Positions 1-6,219 of a DNA stretch of 11,292 nucleotides are shown one piece after another. Below the pieces are notes generated by a model that was given only the letters and a program-made list of their open reading frames with translations, did no database searches and had not been told where the DNA came from. The stretch is from Ruminococcus sp. AF41-9. Its GTDB lineage: Bacteria; Bacillota; Clostridia; Lachnospirales; Lachnospiraceae. The stretch's first letter is position 1; each line of letters starts with the position of its first letter. Location of the stretch: positions 1 to 11,292 of the forward strand of contig NZ_QUDO01000084.1 of NCBI RefSeq assembly GCF_003477525.1, written 5' to 3'. Made by a program: the position numbers and the translations under genes.

Positions 1-2
1 TT

Positions 3-80
3 GTAAAAAGTGGGCGGTCATATGAGGAGATCATGAACTTTTTGAATGCAGGATCAGATGGAGAAAAGACGGAAAAATAG
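3..80 (+). CDS. C-terminal end of an unidentified protein (5' partial)
   Basis: One frame is open from the window edge to a TAG at 78-80 and gives a plausible hydrophilic C-terminus of 25 residues containing GRSYEEIMNFLNAG and ending GEKTEK. The other two forward frames hit stops early (TAA at 4, TGA at 26). The stretch is too short to assign a family. The next gene starts 150 bases downstream behind its own promoter, so the two are probably not one operon. A weak 5-bp hairpin (GTCGC 92-96 with GCGAC 104-108) follows but has no proper T-run, so I do not call it a terminator. Confidence 0.4.
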   Translation, partial: VKSGRSYEEIMNFLNAGSDGEKTEK

Positions 81-157
81 AATTATTTTGAGTCGCAGAT
101 ATAGCGACATTCGATTTAGTCGGAAAAAACTGGAAGTTCACAAGTAATATTTTTTAC

Positions 158-186
158 TTGACAAAGCGGAAAAACATTCATATAAT
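158..186 (+). promoter_or_regulatory. Sigma-70/SigA promoter of the MarR-MATE operon
   Basis: TTGACA at 158-163 and TATAAT at 181-186 are both perfect consensus hexamers with a 17-bp spacer. This is an intrinsically very strong promoter. The first base of the transcript should lie near 193, inside the palindrome described next, which fits a repressor-controlled promoter. Confidence 0.9.
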
Positions 187-213
187 TACCAATGGTAATT
201 AACTAAGGTAATT
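184..213 (+). promoter_or_regulatory. Likely MarR operator (palindrome plus extra half-site)
   Basis: AATTACC-AAT-GGTAATT at 184-200 is a perfect inverted repeat with 7-bp arms. A further GGTAATT half-site lies at 207-213, in direct repeat 13 bp after the first. The palindrome overlaps the -10 box and predicted start site. MarR proteins commonly autorepress through such sites, so the inference is that the 230-682 product binds here and blocks transcription until a ligand is sensed. The pairing is inferred from position only. Confidence 0.75.
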
Positions 214-229
214 ATACAAGGAGATTAAC

Positions 230-682
230 ATGACAAATGAGAAAATCAAAAGAATGTTTGATGCATGTTATCTGGCAAAGCGGATACGGGAAATGCTTCC
301 GCCATTGCCGCAAGGTGTTATGCCATCTTACATTCAATACATGGATAAAATCCAGACTATGGAAAAACAGGGCATTTGTGTAAAAGTATCAGACATCAGT
401 GACGCATTGAATATTCCGCGCCCGGGAGTTACCAGAACAGTAAAAGAAATGGAAACGAAAGGATATCTCCAGAAATTATCCTCTCCTGATGATGGTCGTG
501 TCACTTTTATTACTCTTACGGAAGCGGGAAAAGCTTTGTCCCGGAAGTATGATGAGCATTATTTCAATGAACTATCTTCGTATTTGGATGATATTTCAGA
601 GGAAGATGCAGATTGCATGATCCGTACGATCGGGAAATTTTATGAGATTATGAGTGAGAGGAGAGAACATTATGAAAAGTGA
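230..682 (+). CDS. MarR family transcriptional regulator
   Basis: This 150-residue protein has the usual MarR length and layout: N-terminal dimerisation helices, a winged helix-turn-helix at roughly residues 33-100, and a C-terminal helix. The helix-turn-helix reads VSDISDALNIPRPGVTRTVKEM (residues 53-74, quoted in parts: ALNIPRPGVTRT is the turn and recognition helix). The wing carries the D-x-G-R signature (SSPDDGRVTF, residues 84-93) followed by LTEAGKAL, both typical of the family. The start is supported by AAGGAG about 9 bases upstream. It is the first gene of a two-gene operon whose second gene, a MATE exporter, overlaps it by 11 bases. By family knowledge it is probably a ligand-relieved repressor of its own operon; the ligand is unknown. 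Confidence 0.9.
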   Translation: MTNEKIKRMFDACYLAKRIREMLPPLPQGVMPSYIQYMDKIQTMEKQGICVKVSDISDALNIPRPGVTRTVKEMETKGYLQKLSSPDDGRVTFITLTEAGKALSRKYDEHYFNELSSYLDDISEEDADCMIRTIGKFYEIMSERREHYEK

Positions 683-2027
683 TAAAGCGGATTTTACGCA
701 GGGAAGTATTCTGAAGAAACTGGTAGCTTTTATGATGCCGGTTCTTGGGGCATTGATCTTGCAGGCGGCCTACGGTGCTGTTGACTTGCTGGTAGTGGGA
801 AGATTTGGTTCAACTTCCGGACTTTCAGCTGTTTCCACAGGAAGTCAGGTTCTGAACCTGGTTACATTTGTGGTGGTTCAGTTTGCTATGGGTATTACGG
901 TTCTGATTGCCAGATATCTTGGTGAAAAGAAGCCGGAAAAGATAGGAGCAGTTATTGGTGGAGGAGCGATTGTTTTTACCATCATCTCGGTTGTTTTGTT
1001 TATCGTAATGGTATGTTTTGCTCATCCGATTTCTATACTTATGCAGGCACCGGAAGAGGCAGTTGATCTGACGGCCAGCTATGTGCGTATCTGTGGAGGC
1101 GGTATCTTTTTCATTGTAGCTTATAATCTTCTGTCTGCAATTTTCAGAGGACTTGGAGACAGCAAATCACCACTGCTGTTTGTTCTGGTTGCATGTATCG
1201 TAAATGTGATTGGAGACTTGGCTCTCGTGGCTGGATTACATATGGATGCAGCAGGAGCTGCGATTGCGACCGTTTCTGCACAGGCGCTTAGTGTGGTGTT
1301 TGCAGTAGTTCTTCTGATAAAGAAAGAACTTCCGTTTAGCATTGCAAGAAAAGATTTCCGTCTGAATCCGCAGTGTAAAAAATTCCTGAAAATCGGATTA
1401 CCACTGGCCCTTCAGGAGTTTCTGACACAGGTTTCATTTCTGGCATTATGTGCGTTTGTCAATCGTCTGGGACTGGAAGCATCTTCCGGTTACGGAGTTG
1501 CATGTAAAATCGTAAACTTTGCGATGCTTGTGCCGAGTGCGTTGATGCAGTCCATGGCGTCTTTTGTTTCCCAGAACATAGGAGCAGGAAAGAAAAAACG
1601 TGCGAAGAAATCTATGTTTACAGGTATCGGAGTCGGTCTGGTTGTCGGATGTCTGGTATTTGCGCTTGTTATGCTCAAAGGTGATATGCTGGCAGGATTT
1701 TTCTCCACAGATGCGGCTGTTATTGAGAATGGTTATGCTTATCTGAAAGGTTTCGCGCTGGAAACGATCGTGACAGCGATTCTTTTCAGCATGGTAGGTT
1801 ATTTCAACGGAAACAATAAGACCATCTGGGTTATGACACAGGGACTGATCCAGACACTTCTAGTACGACTACCGCTGGCATATTTTATGAGTATCCAGCC
1901 AAACGCCAGCCTCACAAAGATTGGTCTGGCAGCACCGATTTCCACTATGGTGGGAGTTGTATTGAATATTGGATTTTATGTATATCTTAACCGCGCAGAA
2001 CAAAAGAATGCTAAAGAACGTTGCTAA
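672..2027 (+). CDS. MATE family multidrug/cation antiporter
   Basis: This is a 451-residue polytopic membrane protein with about 12 hydrophobic segments, the normal length for MATE exporters (Na+ or H+ coupled extrusion of cationic drugs or metabolites across the cytoplasmic membrane). Family landmarks are AVDLLVVGRFG in the first helix region (residues 36-46, Asp38), IFRGLGDSKSPL (157-168), GAAIATVSAQ (195-204) and, opening the second half, VSQNIGAGK (299-307), an MATE hallmark. I chose ATG 672 rather than an in-frame ATG at 654 because AGGAGAG at 659-665 is well placed for 672, while 654 has no ribosome site. The 11-base overlap with the MarR gene suggests translational coupling. It belongs to the MepA/NorM-like broad group; the substrate cannot be read from sequence. 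Confidence 0.93.
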   Translation: MKSDKADFTQGSILKKLVAFMMPVLGALILQAAYGAVDLLVVGRFGSTSGLSAVSTGSQVLNLVTFVVVQFAMGITVLIARYLGEKKPEKIGAVIGGGAIVFTIISVVLFIVMVCFAHPISILMQAPEEAVDLTASYVRICGGGIFFIVAYNLLSAIFRGLGDSKSPLLFVLVACIVNVIGDLALVAGLHMDAAGAAIATVSAQALSVVFAVVLLIKKELPFSIARKDFRLNPQCKKFLKIGLPLALQEFLTQVSFLALCAFVNRLGLEASSGYGVACKIVNFAMLVPSALMQSMASFVSQNIGAGKKKRAKKSMFTGIGVGLVVGCLVFALVMLKGDMLAGFFSTDAAVIENGYAYLKGFALETIVTAILFSMVGYFNGNNKTIWVMTQGLIQTLLVRLPLAYFMSIQPNASLTKIGLAAPISTMVGVVLNIGFYVYLNRAEQKNAKERC

Positions 2028-2092
2028 TTTATAGTTTATTAGAAATACAGTATGACTTTTGAACTGTCTAAGAAAATTAAAGGGAAAATATT

Positions 2093-2134
2093 AAAGCAGA
2101 CAAAATCCGGAGTTTCCGGGAATTGTCTGCTTTT
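2093..2134. terminator. Bidirectional intrinsic terminator between MATE and AKR genes
   Basis: AAAGCAGACAA (2093-2103) pairs perfectly with TTGTCTGCTTT (2123-2133), and the interior holds a second small stem, CCGG 2107-2110 with CCGG 2116-2119. A TTTT tract follows on the plus strand. Read on the minus strand the stem is followed by CTTTAATATTTT. It sits 66 bases after the MATE stop and 22 bases past the convergent reductase stop, so it probably ends both transcripts. Confidence 0.85.
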
Positions 2135-2154
2135 GTATTTACAGAAAAATTTGA

Positions 2155-3300
2155 TTAGCAACCAAATAATTCAGCAGTTTTTTTCATTCGTTCAGCAATC
2201 GGAACACCAAACGGACAGCGTGATTCGCATGCCTGACATCCGATACATTCGGAAGCTTTATGTTTCAGAAGTTCATAATGAGACTGTACAGTTGCCGGTA
2301 CGGTTGGCTGCATAGTTGCAAGGTCATAGAATTTATTGATCATTGCAATATCCAGATCGGATACGCAAGGTTTGCAGTGACCGCAGTAAGTACATTCTCC
2401 ACGGTAGGAGTGAAGTGGTGCATTTGCAAGTATGGATGCATAGTCTTTTTCTTCCTCGGAAGCATTTTCGTAAGCAGTAGCAGCATCAATCTGCTCTTTT
2501 GTATCATATCCGCACATAATAGAACAGACAGCCGGTCTGGTCAGGGCATAGTGGATACACTGTACTGGTGTTAAGGTTACACCGAATGGAGAACGCTTCT
2601 CATCGAACAGTCTTCCTCCGGCAAAGCCTTTCATAACAGTGATTCCGACGTCGTTCTGTTCACAGACCTTATATAAGCGCGCGCGGTCCGGGTCGATTCC
2701 CTTGAGATTTTTGTCAAATTCATCTGCAAACATAGTATCAATATTTTCACTTGCAGGAAGCATATCGAAAGCCGGATTGATGCTGAAAAGAATCATTTCC
2801 ACGAATCCGGATTCGGCAGCTTTGACTGCTACTTTAGGGTTATGGGAACTCATACCGATGTGGCGGATCACACCTGTATTTTTTAATTCCATCACATAGT
2901 CTATGTAATCGGAATGCTGGATCTGTTCCCATTCTTCTTCGGAATCTATGTAGTGGATCATACCGAGATCAATGTAATCGGTTTGCAGTCTTTTTAACAG
3001 GTCTTCGAATGCAGGACGGACATATTTCATATCTCTGGTACGGAAATACTGGTTGTCTTTCCATGTAGAACCAATATGTCCCTGAATGAACCACTGGCTT
3101 CGGTTTTCTTTGATTCCTTTTCCAATGATATCTCTGGATTTCGGGTCTGCCATCCAGCAGTCCAGAATGTTGATTCCTTTTGAAGAAGCATAGCGGATCA
3201 GCTCAATGCTCTCTTCTTCCGGATGACGTTCCAGCCATTCCCCACCGAAGCCGATTTCACTCACCTGAAGATTTGTCTTTCCCAATCTGCGTGTTTTCAT
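2155..3300 (-). CDS. Aldo/keto reductase-fold protein with C-terminal 2[4Fe-4S] ferredoxin domain
   Basis: The 381-residue protein starts RRLGKTNLQVSEIGFGG (residues 4-20), the standard N-terminus of the aldo/keto reductase barrel, and keeps DYIDLGMIHYID (108-119), GVIRHIGMSSHNP (143-155) and TPVQCIHYALTRPAV (244-258). The C-terminus adds two cysteine clusters, C303-x2-C306-x2-C309-x2-C312 and C352-x2-C355-x2-C358-x3-C362-P, as in bacterial 2[4Fe-4S] ferredoxins and COG1453-type oxidoreductases. Aligned to the AKR tetrad, Asp47 and His116 are kept, but the catalytic Tyr position is Asp52 (DPKSRDIIG where YGxSExxLG is usual) and the Lys position is His75 (FIQGHIG where VIATKVG is usual). Canonical NAD(P)H carbonyl reduction is therefore doubtful. 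Start codon support is an excellent AAAGGAGG just upstream. Gene runs convergent to the MATE operon. Substrate unknown. Confidence 0.9.
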   Translation of the reverse strand: MKTRRLGKTNLQVSEIGFGGEWLERHPEEESIELIRYASSKGINILDCWMADPKSRDIIGKGIKENRSQWFIQGHIGSTWKDNQYFRTRDMKYVRPAFEDLLKRLQTDYIDLGMIHYIDSEEEWEQIQHSDYIDYVMELKNTGVIRHIGMSSHNPKVAVKAAESGFVEMILFSINPAFDMLPASENIDTMFADEFDKNLKGIDPDRARLYKVCEQNDVGITVMKGFAGGRLFDEKRSPFGVTLTPVQCIHYALTRPAVCSIMCGYDTKEQIDAATAYENASEEEKDYASILANAPLHSYRGECTYCGHCKPCVSDLDIAMINKFYDLATMQPTVPATVQSHYELLKHKASECIGCQACESRCPFGVPIAERMKKTAELFGC

Positions 3301-3323
3301 TATCGATTTCCTCCTTTATATGC

Positions 3324-3374
3324 AATAATACATGCATTGCAACATAGTATAGATGCGTCAATACATGTATTATT
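3324..3374 (-). promoter_or_regulatory. Paired palindromic operator sites upstream of the AKR gene
   Basis: Two copies of AATACATGyATT lie at 3327-3338 and 3360-3371; the second is a perfect 12-bp palindrome. Extended, AATAATACATGCATTG (3324-3339) recurs inverted at 3359-3374 with one mismatch in 16. The centres are 33 bp apart, about three helical turns, and the first site ends about 25 bases before the start codon. A -10-like TATACT (minus strand, 3351-3346) sits between them. The arrangement suits a dimeric or tetrameric regulator controlling the reductase gene, but I cannot name the regulator family. Confidence 0.55.
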
Positions 3375-3428
3375 ATTCAATGTAGATATGTTTGACACAT
3401 ACGGAAAACATACCTGTGTATATTACAT

Positions 3429-3457
3429 ATTAGTACTTAAAGAGTACTGGAAGTCAA
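3429..3457 (-). promoter_or_regulatory. Candidate promoter of the AKR gene with an overlapping inverted repeat
   Basis: On the minus strand TTGACT (3457-3452) is followed after 17 bp by ACTAAT (3434-3429), matching 5/6 and 4/6 of consensus. The spacer and -10 contain AGTACT-N5-AGTACT (3432-3448), an inverted repeat made of two 6-bp palindromes. If real, the transcript has a leader of roughly 120 bases that includes the paired sites at 3324-3374. The nearer TATACT at 3351-3346 is an alternative but lacks a good -35. Confidence 0.35.
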
Positions 3458-3508
3458 GTGTTTTTGAAAAAATGTCAGTAAAAAACAGTCACAAAATCGA
3501 CTTTTAAA

Positions 3509-3552
3509 GTTGCTGTTTATTTTGTACGGAATAGTAGCGTGAGAACAGCAAT
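3509..3552. mobile_element. 44-bp MITE-like element (internally deleted relative of the element at 4842-4984) with 8-bp target duplication
   Basis: The element begins GTTGCTGTT (3509-3517) and ends AACAGCAAT (3544-3552), giving an 8-bp perfect terminal inverted repeat (TTGCTGTT/AACAGCAA). It is flanked by the direct repeat CTTTTAAA at 3501-3508 and 3553-3560, as expected for an 8-bp target duplication. Its right end (3528-3548) matches the right end of the 143-bp element (4960-4980) at 19 of 21 positions, and the left 12 bases match at 9 of 12. It sits 30 bases beyond the MFS stop codon, in the same orientation as the larger copy. It encodes no protein. Confidence 0.7.
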
Positions 3553-3590
3553 CTTTTAAAATTAATATCAGGCTTATAGAGTTAAGATTG

Positions 3591-4754
3591 TTAACGGCTC
3601 CTGGAATCGCCTGTTTTAAGTATAATCGTGCATCCTGCCATAAAAGCAAACATAACTGCCATAAAAACCGGGAAGATTTTAGTACCGGTAATGTCTGACA
3701 GAAAACCAAAAAGCACCGGTGTAAGCATGATACTCAGGTTTGAAAATGCCATTTCGATTCCGATAATGGACTGGGATGTTTCTTTTTTATAGAGGATGGG
3801 GGTTAAGTGAGTCATATTAGGGAAAATCGGGCCGTTACCAAGTCCTACCAGAAAAAGCCCAAGTACTGCAAAGGAAACAGTATTTGTCAGCAGCAAAATA
3901 CATACGGCTGCAAGTATAATACTTTCTCCTATGGTGATAATTTTCCAGTCAGAAAATCTCAAGGATAACAGACCAGAGAGAAAACGGCCCAGAGTCATAC
4001 CAGCAAAATAGAAGGTGATCAATGCTGCAGCCATATCAGCGGATAATCCGATAGTATCAGAAAGATAGGTACTTCCCCAGATCAGACAGGTGGACTCTAA
4101 GGCACTGATTCCAACAAATACACCGCAGGAGGCCCATATTTTTTTACGCTTTATCATCTGAAATAGTGGCAATACACAAATATTGTCGTCTTCTTGTTGC
4201 GTTGCTTTGACCTTTTTCCATAAAGGCAGGCTGAAAAAGGATAAGAGGGCAATTATAAGCTGGATATAAAAAACAGTTCGATATCCGCCACGCCAGTTCA
4301 GGTTGTCTGATAATGCAAGTGACATAAGGTAAGGGCTGACAGTAACACCAACGCCATAAAAACAGTGTAAAAAGCTCATCTGCATTGCATTATAGCGGAG
4401 TGCTACATAATTATTTAATGCAGTATCGATAGAACCGGCACCAATTCCTAAAGGAACCGCACACAAACAAAGCCAGAGAAAGTTGTGGGAACATGAAAAA
4501 CCTAATAAAGCGATTGCGGTAAGACTCGTTGAAAGAGCGGTGACCTTTGCTGTTCCCAGTTTGGCAATGATTCTTGTACTGAAAAGGCTGGACAGAACTG
4601 TTCCGGTGGAAATAATTGCTGAAATGATGCTGGCATATGAGACTGGAACATGAAATTCTCCATAAATAGCCGGCCAGGCAGAACCGAGCAGAGAATCAGG
4701 GATTCCCAGACCGATATAAAAAATGTAGATAAAAATAAGTAAAATAGTTGCCAT
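3591..4754 (-). CDS. Major facilitator superfamily transporter (FHS/FucP-like group)
   Basis: A 387-residue membrane protein with about 12 hydrophobic helices and a hydrophilic central loop near residues 179-206, the usual MFS 6+6 layout and length. Visible motifs are NNYVALRYNAMQMSFLHCFYGVGV (114-137; HxFYGxGxxxSP is the key part), AGMTLGRFLSGLLSLRFSD (251-269, the repeated loop 8-9 motif with Gly-Arg) and GLGNGPIFPNMTHLTP (304-319). The last is typical of the fucose/glucose-type FHS porters and related sugar or drug permeases in Firmicutes. The direction of transport is not readable from sequence. The start has GGAGG at 4771-4767, a somewhat long 12-base spacing. It is transcribed away from the AraC regulator gene, its probable regulator. 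Small MITE-like repeats lie on both sides of it. Confidence 0.9.
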   Translation of the reverse strand: MATILLIFIYIFYIGLGIPDSLLGSAWPAIYGEFHVPVSYASIISAIISTGTVLSSLFSTRIIAKLGTAKVTALSTSLTAIALLGFSCSHNFLWLCLCAVPLGIGAGSIDTALNNYVALRYNAMQMSFLHCFYGVGVTVSPYLMSLALSDNLNWRGGYRTVFYIQLIIALLSFFSLPLWKKVKATQQEDDNICVLPLFQMIKRKKIWASCGVFVGISALESTCLIWGSTYLSDTIGLSADMAAALITFYFAGMTLGRFLSGLLSLRFSDWKIITIGESIILAAVCILLLTNTVSFAVLGLFLVGLGNGPIFPNMTHLTPILYKKETSQSIIGIEMAFSNLSIMLTPVLFGFLSDITGTKIFPVFMAVMFAFMAGCTIILKTGDSRSR

Positions 4755-4841
4755 TTTAATATGTTACCTCCGTATCTTTTTGCATTGCTTTTCAAATATC
4801 AATATCGTTTGGATATATTATTGTGAATAATCGCTTTTTAC

Positions 4842-4984
4842 GTTACTGTTCACTCCGTTCTCAGTAACGTAGCCAAAATTCATTCCAGATTGCCTGCGGC
4901 AATGGAATTTTGGCTTGCATGTCTCGGGATTTTGGCATTTTCATGCCAAAACGCCTCGCGGGATAGTAGCGTGTGAACAGTTAC
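4842..4984. mobile_element. 143-bp MITE-like element with terminal inverted repeats and 8-bp target duplication
   Basis: Ends are GTTACTGTTCAC (4842-4853) and GTGAACAGTTAC (4973-4984), an 11/12 inverted match. The direct repeat CTTTTTAC lies immediately outside on both sides (4834-4841 and 4985-4992), a clean 8-bp target duplication. The interior is highly structured: GTTACTG 4842-4848 also pairs with CAGTAAC 4862-4868; GCCAAAATTC 4872-4881 pairs with GAATTTTGGC 4905-4914; TTTTGGCAT 4930-4938 pairs with ATGCCAAAA 4943-4951. No coding capacity is seen, so mobilisation would be in trans. It fills nearly half of the 333-base MFS-AraC divergent intergenic region; without it and one target copy the gap would be 182 bases. 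I see no other gene or RNA in that gap, and no convincing promoter pair. Confidence 0.8.
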
Positions 4985-5087
4985 CTTTTTACCAGATAAT
5001 ATCACCTGCTCATAGGCGATTCTATAGTTTATCTGCTCAATTTATGGTATTATTTACCCAAATATAAAAGAAGGAGAGATAAGAGAT

Positions 5088-6032
5088 ATGGATACGATAC
5101 TGCTTGATCATCAGCTTCAGGAAATGTTTCTGTTTGAGGATTCTTCTTTTCCAATAAAATATTATGTAGATAATTTGGAACAGTGGGCGGATTATCAGGT
5201 GCCGTTGCACTGGCATTTGGGATATGAGATTTTTTCAGCAATTTATCAGGATATTGAAGTACAGATTGGACAGAAACATCTGCGCCTTTTAAAAGGTGAG
5301 TCAATTTTGATCGGAGCTGAACAGATGCACAGTTATCGTATGACAGAAGTTGGAAAATGTTGTCTGTGTCCCAATATTGTATTTGCAGATGAAGTACTTG
5401 CACCAATGACAAGTACTGTTTTTAAAAAATATTTTGCGCCTGTACTCAACAACCAGGATTTGCCTTATCTTATTCTTTCTTCAACGGTAGAATGGCAGAA
5501 ACCGTTATTGAATCATTTGTTTGAGATATACGGACTTCTTTCGGAAAATGAAAATGTTAATGATAATAGTACTGAGCGTTGCGTAATTAAGCCAATAGAA
5601 TCAGCATGCCCTGAAATTGAAATACATCAAAAACTGATATCCATATTTCAGATTTTGTATTGCCATCAAAATGAACTCTCTCATATAAATTCAAGCAAAG
5701 GAAATCAACAGACACAGATAAGAATTCAAAAAATGCTACGCTACATACAGGAACATTTTGCGGAAGAAATTTCACTGGAGAATCTGGCGGATTTTGCAGG
5801 TATCAGCAGAAGCGAGGCTGGGAGATGTTTTAAAAAGTACTATGCACAGTCGCCAATGGGGTATGTTACCTTATACCGGTTAAAATATGCTCAGGAACTT
5901 TTGGCAAAATCGTCATTAACAATTAACGAAATAGCATATCGGTGTGGTTTTAAAGATAACAGTTATTTTGTTAAAGTATTCAAGAAACACTTGAAGCAGA
6001 CACCATCGGAATATCGAAAGAAAAATTTATAA
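5088..6032 (+). CDS. AraC family transcriptional regulator with N-terminal cupin sensor
   Basis: A 314-residue cytoplasmic DNA-binding protein of normal family length. The N-terminal part holds a cupin-like ligand pocket, with HWHLGYEIF (41-49) and LLKGESILIGAEQMHSY (67-83) as the typical metal/ligand barrel strands. The C-terminal 100 residues are the double helix-turn-helix domain: ISLENLADFAGISRSEAGRCF (228-248) is the first unit, and INEIAYRCGFKDNSYFVKVFKK (279-300) followed by TPSEYRK (305-311) is the second and the family signature. AAGGAGA lies 10 bases before the ATG. The gene is divergent from the MFS transporter gene, and by the usual AraC pattern it likely activates that gene in response to the transported solute; the reductase further on may be in the same regulon. 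It is visibly richer in A/T and in ATA/TTA codons than the plus-strand genes around it. Confidence 0.93.
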   Translation: MDTILLDHQLQEMFLFEDSSFPIKYYVDNLEQWADYQVPLHWHLGYEIFSAIYQDIEVQIGQKHLRLLKGESILIGAEQMHSYRMTEVGKCCLCPNIVFADEVLAPMTSTVFKKYFAPVLNNQDLPYLILSSTVEWQKPLLNHLFEIYGLLSENENVNDNSTERCVIKPIESACPEIEIHQKLISIFQILYCHQNELSHINSSKGNQQTQIRIQKMLRYIQEHFAEEISLENLADFAGISRSEAGRCFKKYYAQSPMGYVTLYRLKYAQELLAKSSLTINEIAYRCGFKDNSYFVKVFKKHLKQTPSEYRKKNL

Positions 6033-6040
6033 TGTAATAT

Positions 6041-6057
6041 TTTACAGTAATTTTACC
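6041..6057 (+). promoter_or_regulatory. Possible PhoP-type box upstream of the NptA-like gene
   Basis: TTTACA (6041-6046) and TTTACC (6052-6057) are direct repeats with an 11-bp period, followed by TTCAAA at 6061-6066. Firmicute PhoP boxes are TTAACA-like hexamers repeated with about 11-bp period, so the spacing fits and the sequence fits partly. It is only suggestive: two good repeats instead of four, and 160 bases from the start codon. Confidence 0.22.
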
Positions 6058-6095
6058 TTATTCAAACCGTAGCGTGATAGAGGGAACCTCTTCTG

Positions 6096-6149
6096 ACTGA
6101 TACAATTAATAAAGTTGCAAACCAAGAAGCATGAGGAACTTGTATCAGT
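6096..6149 (+). terminator. Long-armed hairpin, possible araC terminator or NptA leader element
   Basis: ACTGATACAA (6096-6105) and TTGTATCAGT (6140-6149) are perfect 10-bp inverted repeats separated by 34 bases and followed by ATTTATTTT. It lies in the 187-base gap between the AraC gene and the NptA-like gene. A smaller stem, AGAGG-GAA-CCTCT (6079-6091), precedes it. The large loop and interrupted T-tract make it a weaker terminator than the others here. No target duplication surrounds it, so I do not call it a mobile element. Confidence 0.35.
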
Positions 6150-6219
6150 ATTTATTTTACAAATGAACGTGAAAGAAATACCAGAACGTATTTGAAAAGG
6201 AAGAGGGAGAAAACAGGTA

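Noticed and set aside
91..122. Terminator after the first partial gene
   Set aside because: GTCGC/GCGAC is only 5 bp and is not followed by a T-run; a competing CGAC/GTCG pairing overlaps it.
654..674. Earlier in-frame ATG at 654 for the MATE gene
   Set aside because: No Shine-Dalgarno, deep inside the MarR gene, and it would add a non-family MRGENI extension. ATG 672 has AGGAGAG correctly placed.
2052..2315. Plus-strand 87-codon open frame after the MATE gene
   Set aside because: It runs through the terminator hairpin and then antisense to the reductase C-terminus, whose iron-sulphur cysteines prove the opposite strand is coding. No ribosome site or recognisable protein.
6069..6076. GTAGCGTG as a third copy of the MITE right end
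   Set aside because: Only 8 bases match; the neighbouring GAACAG end, inverted repeat and target duplication are absent.
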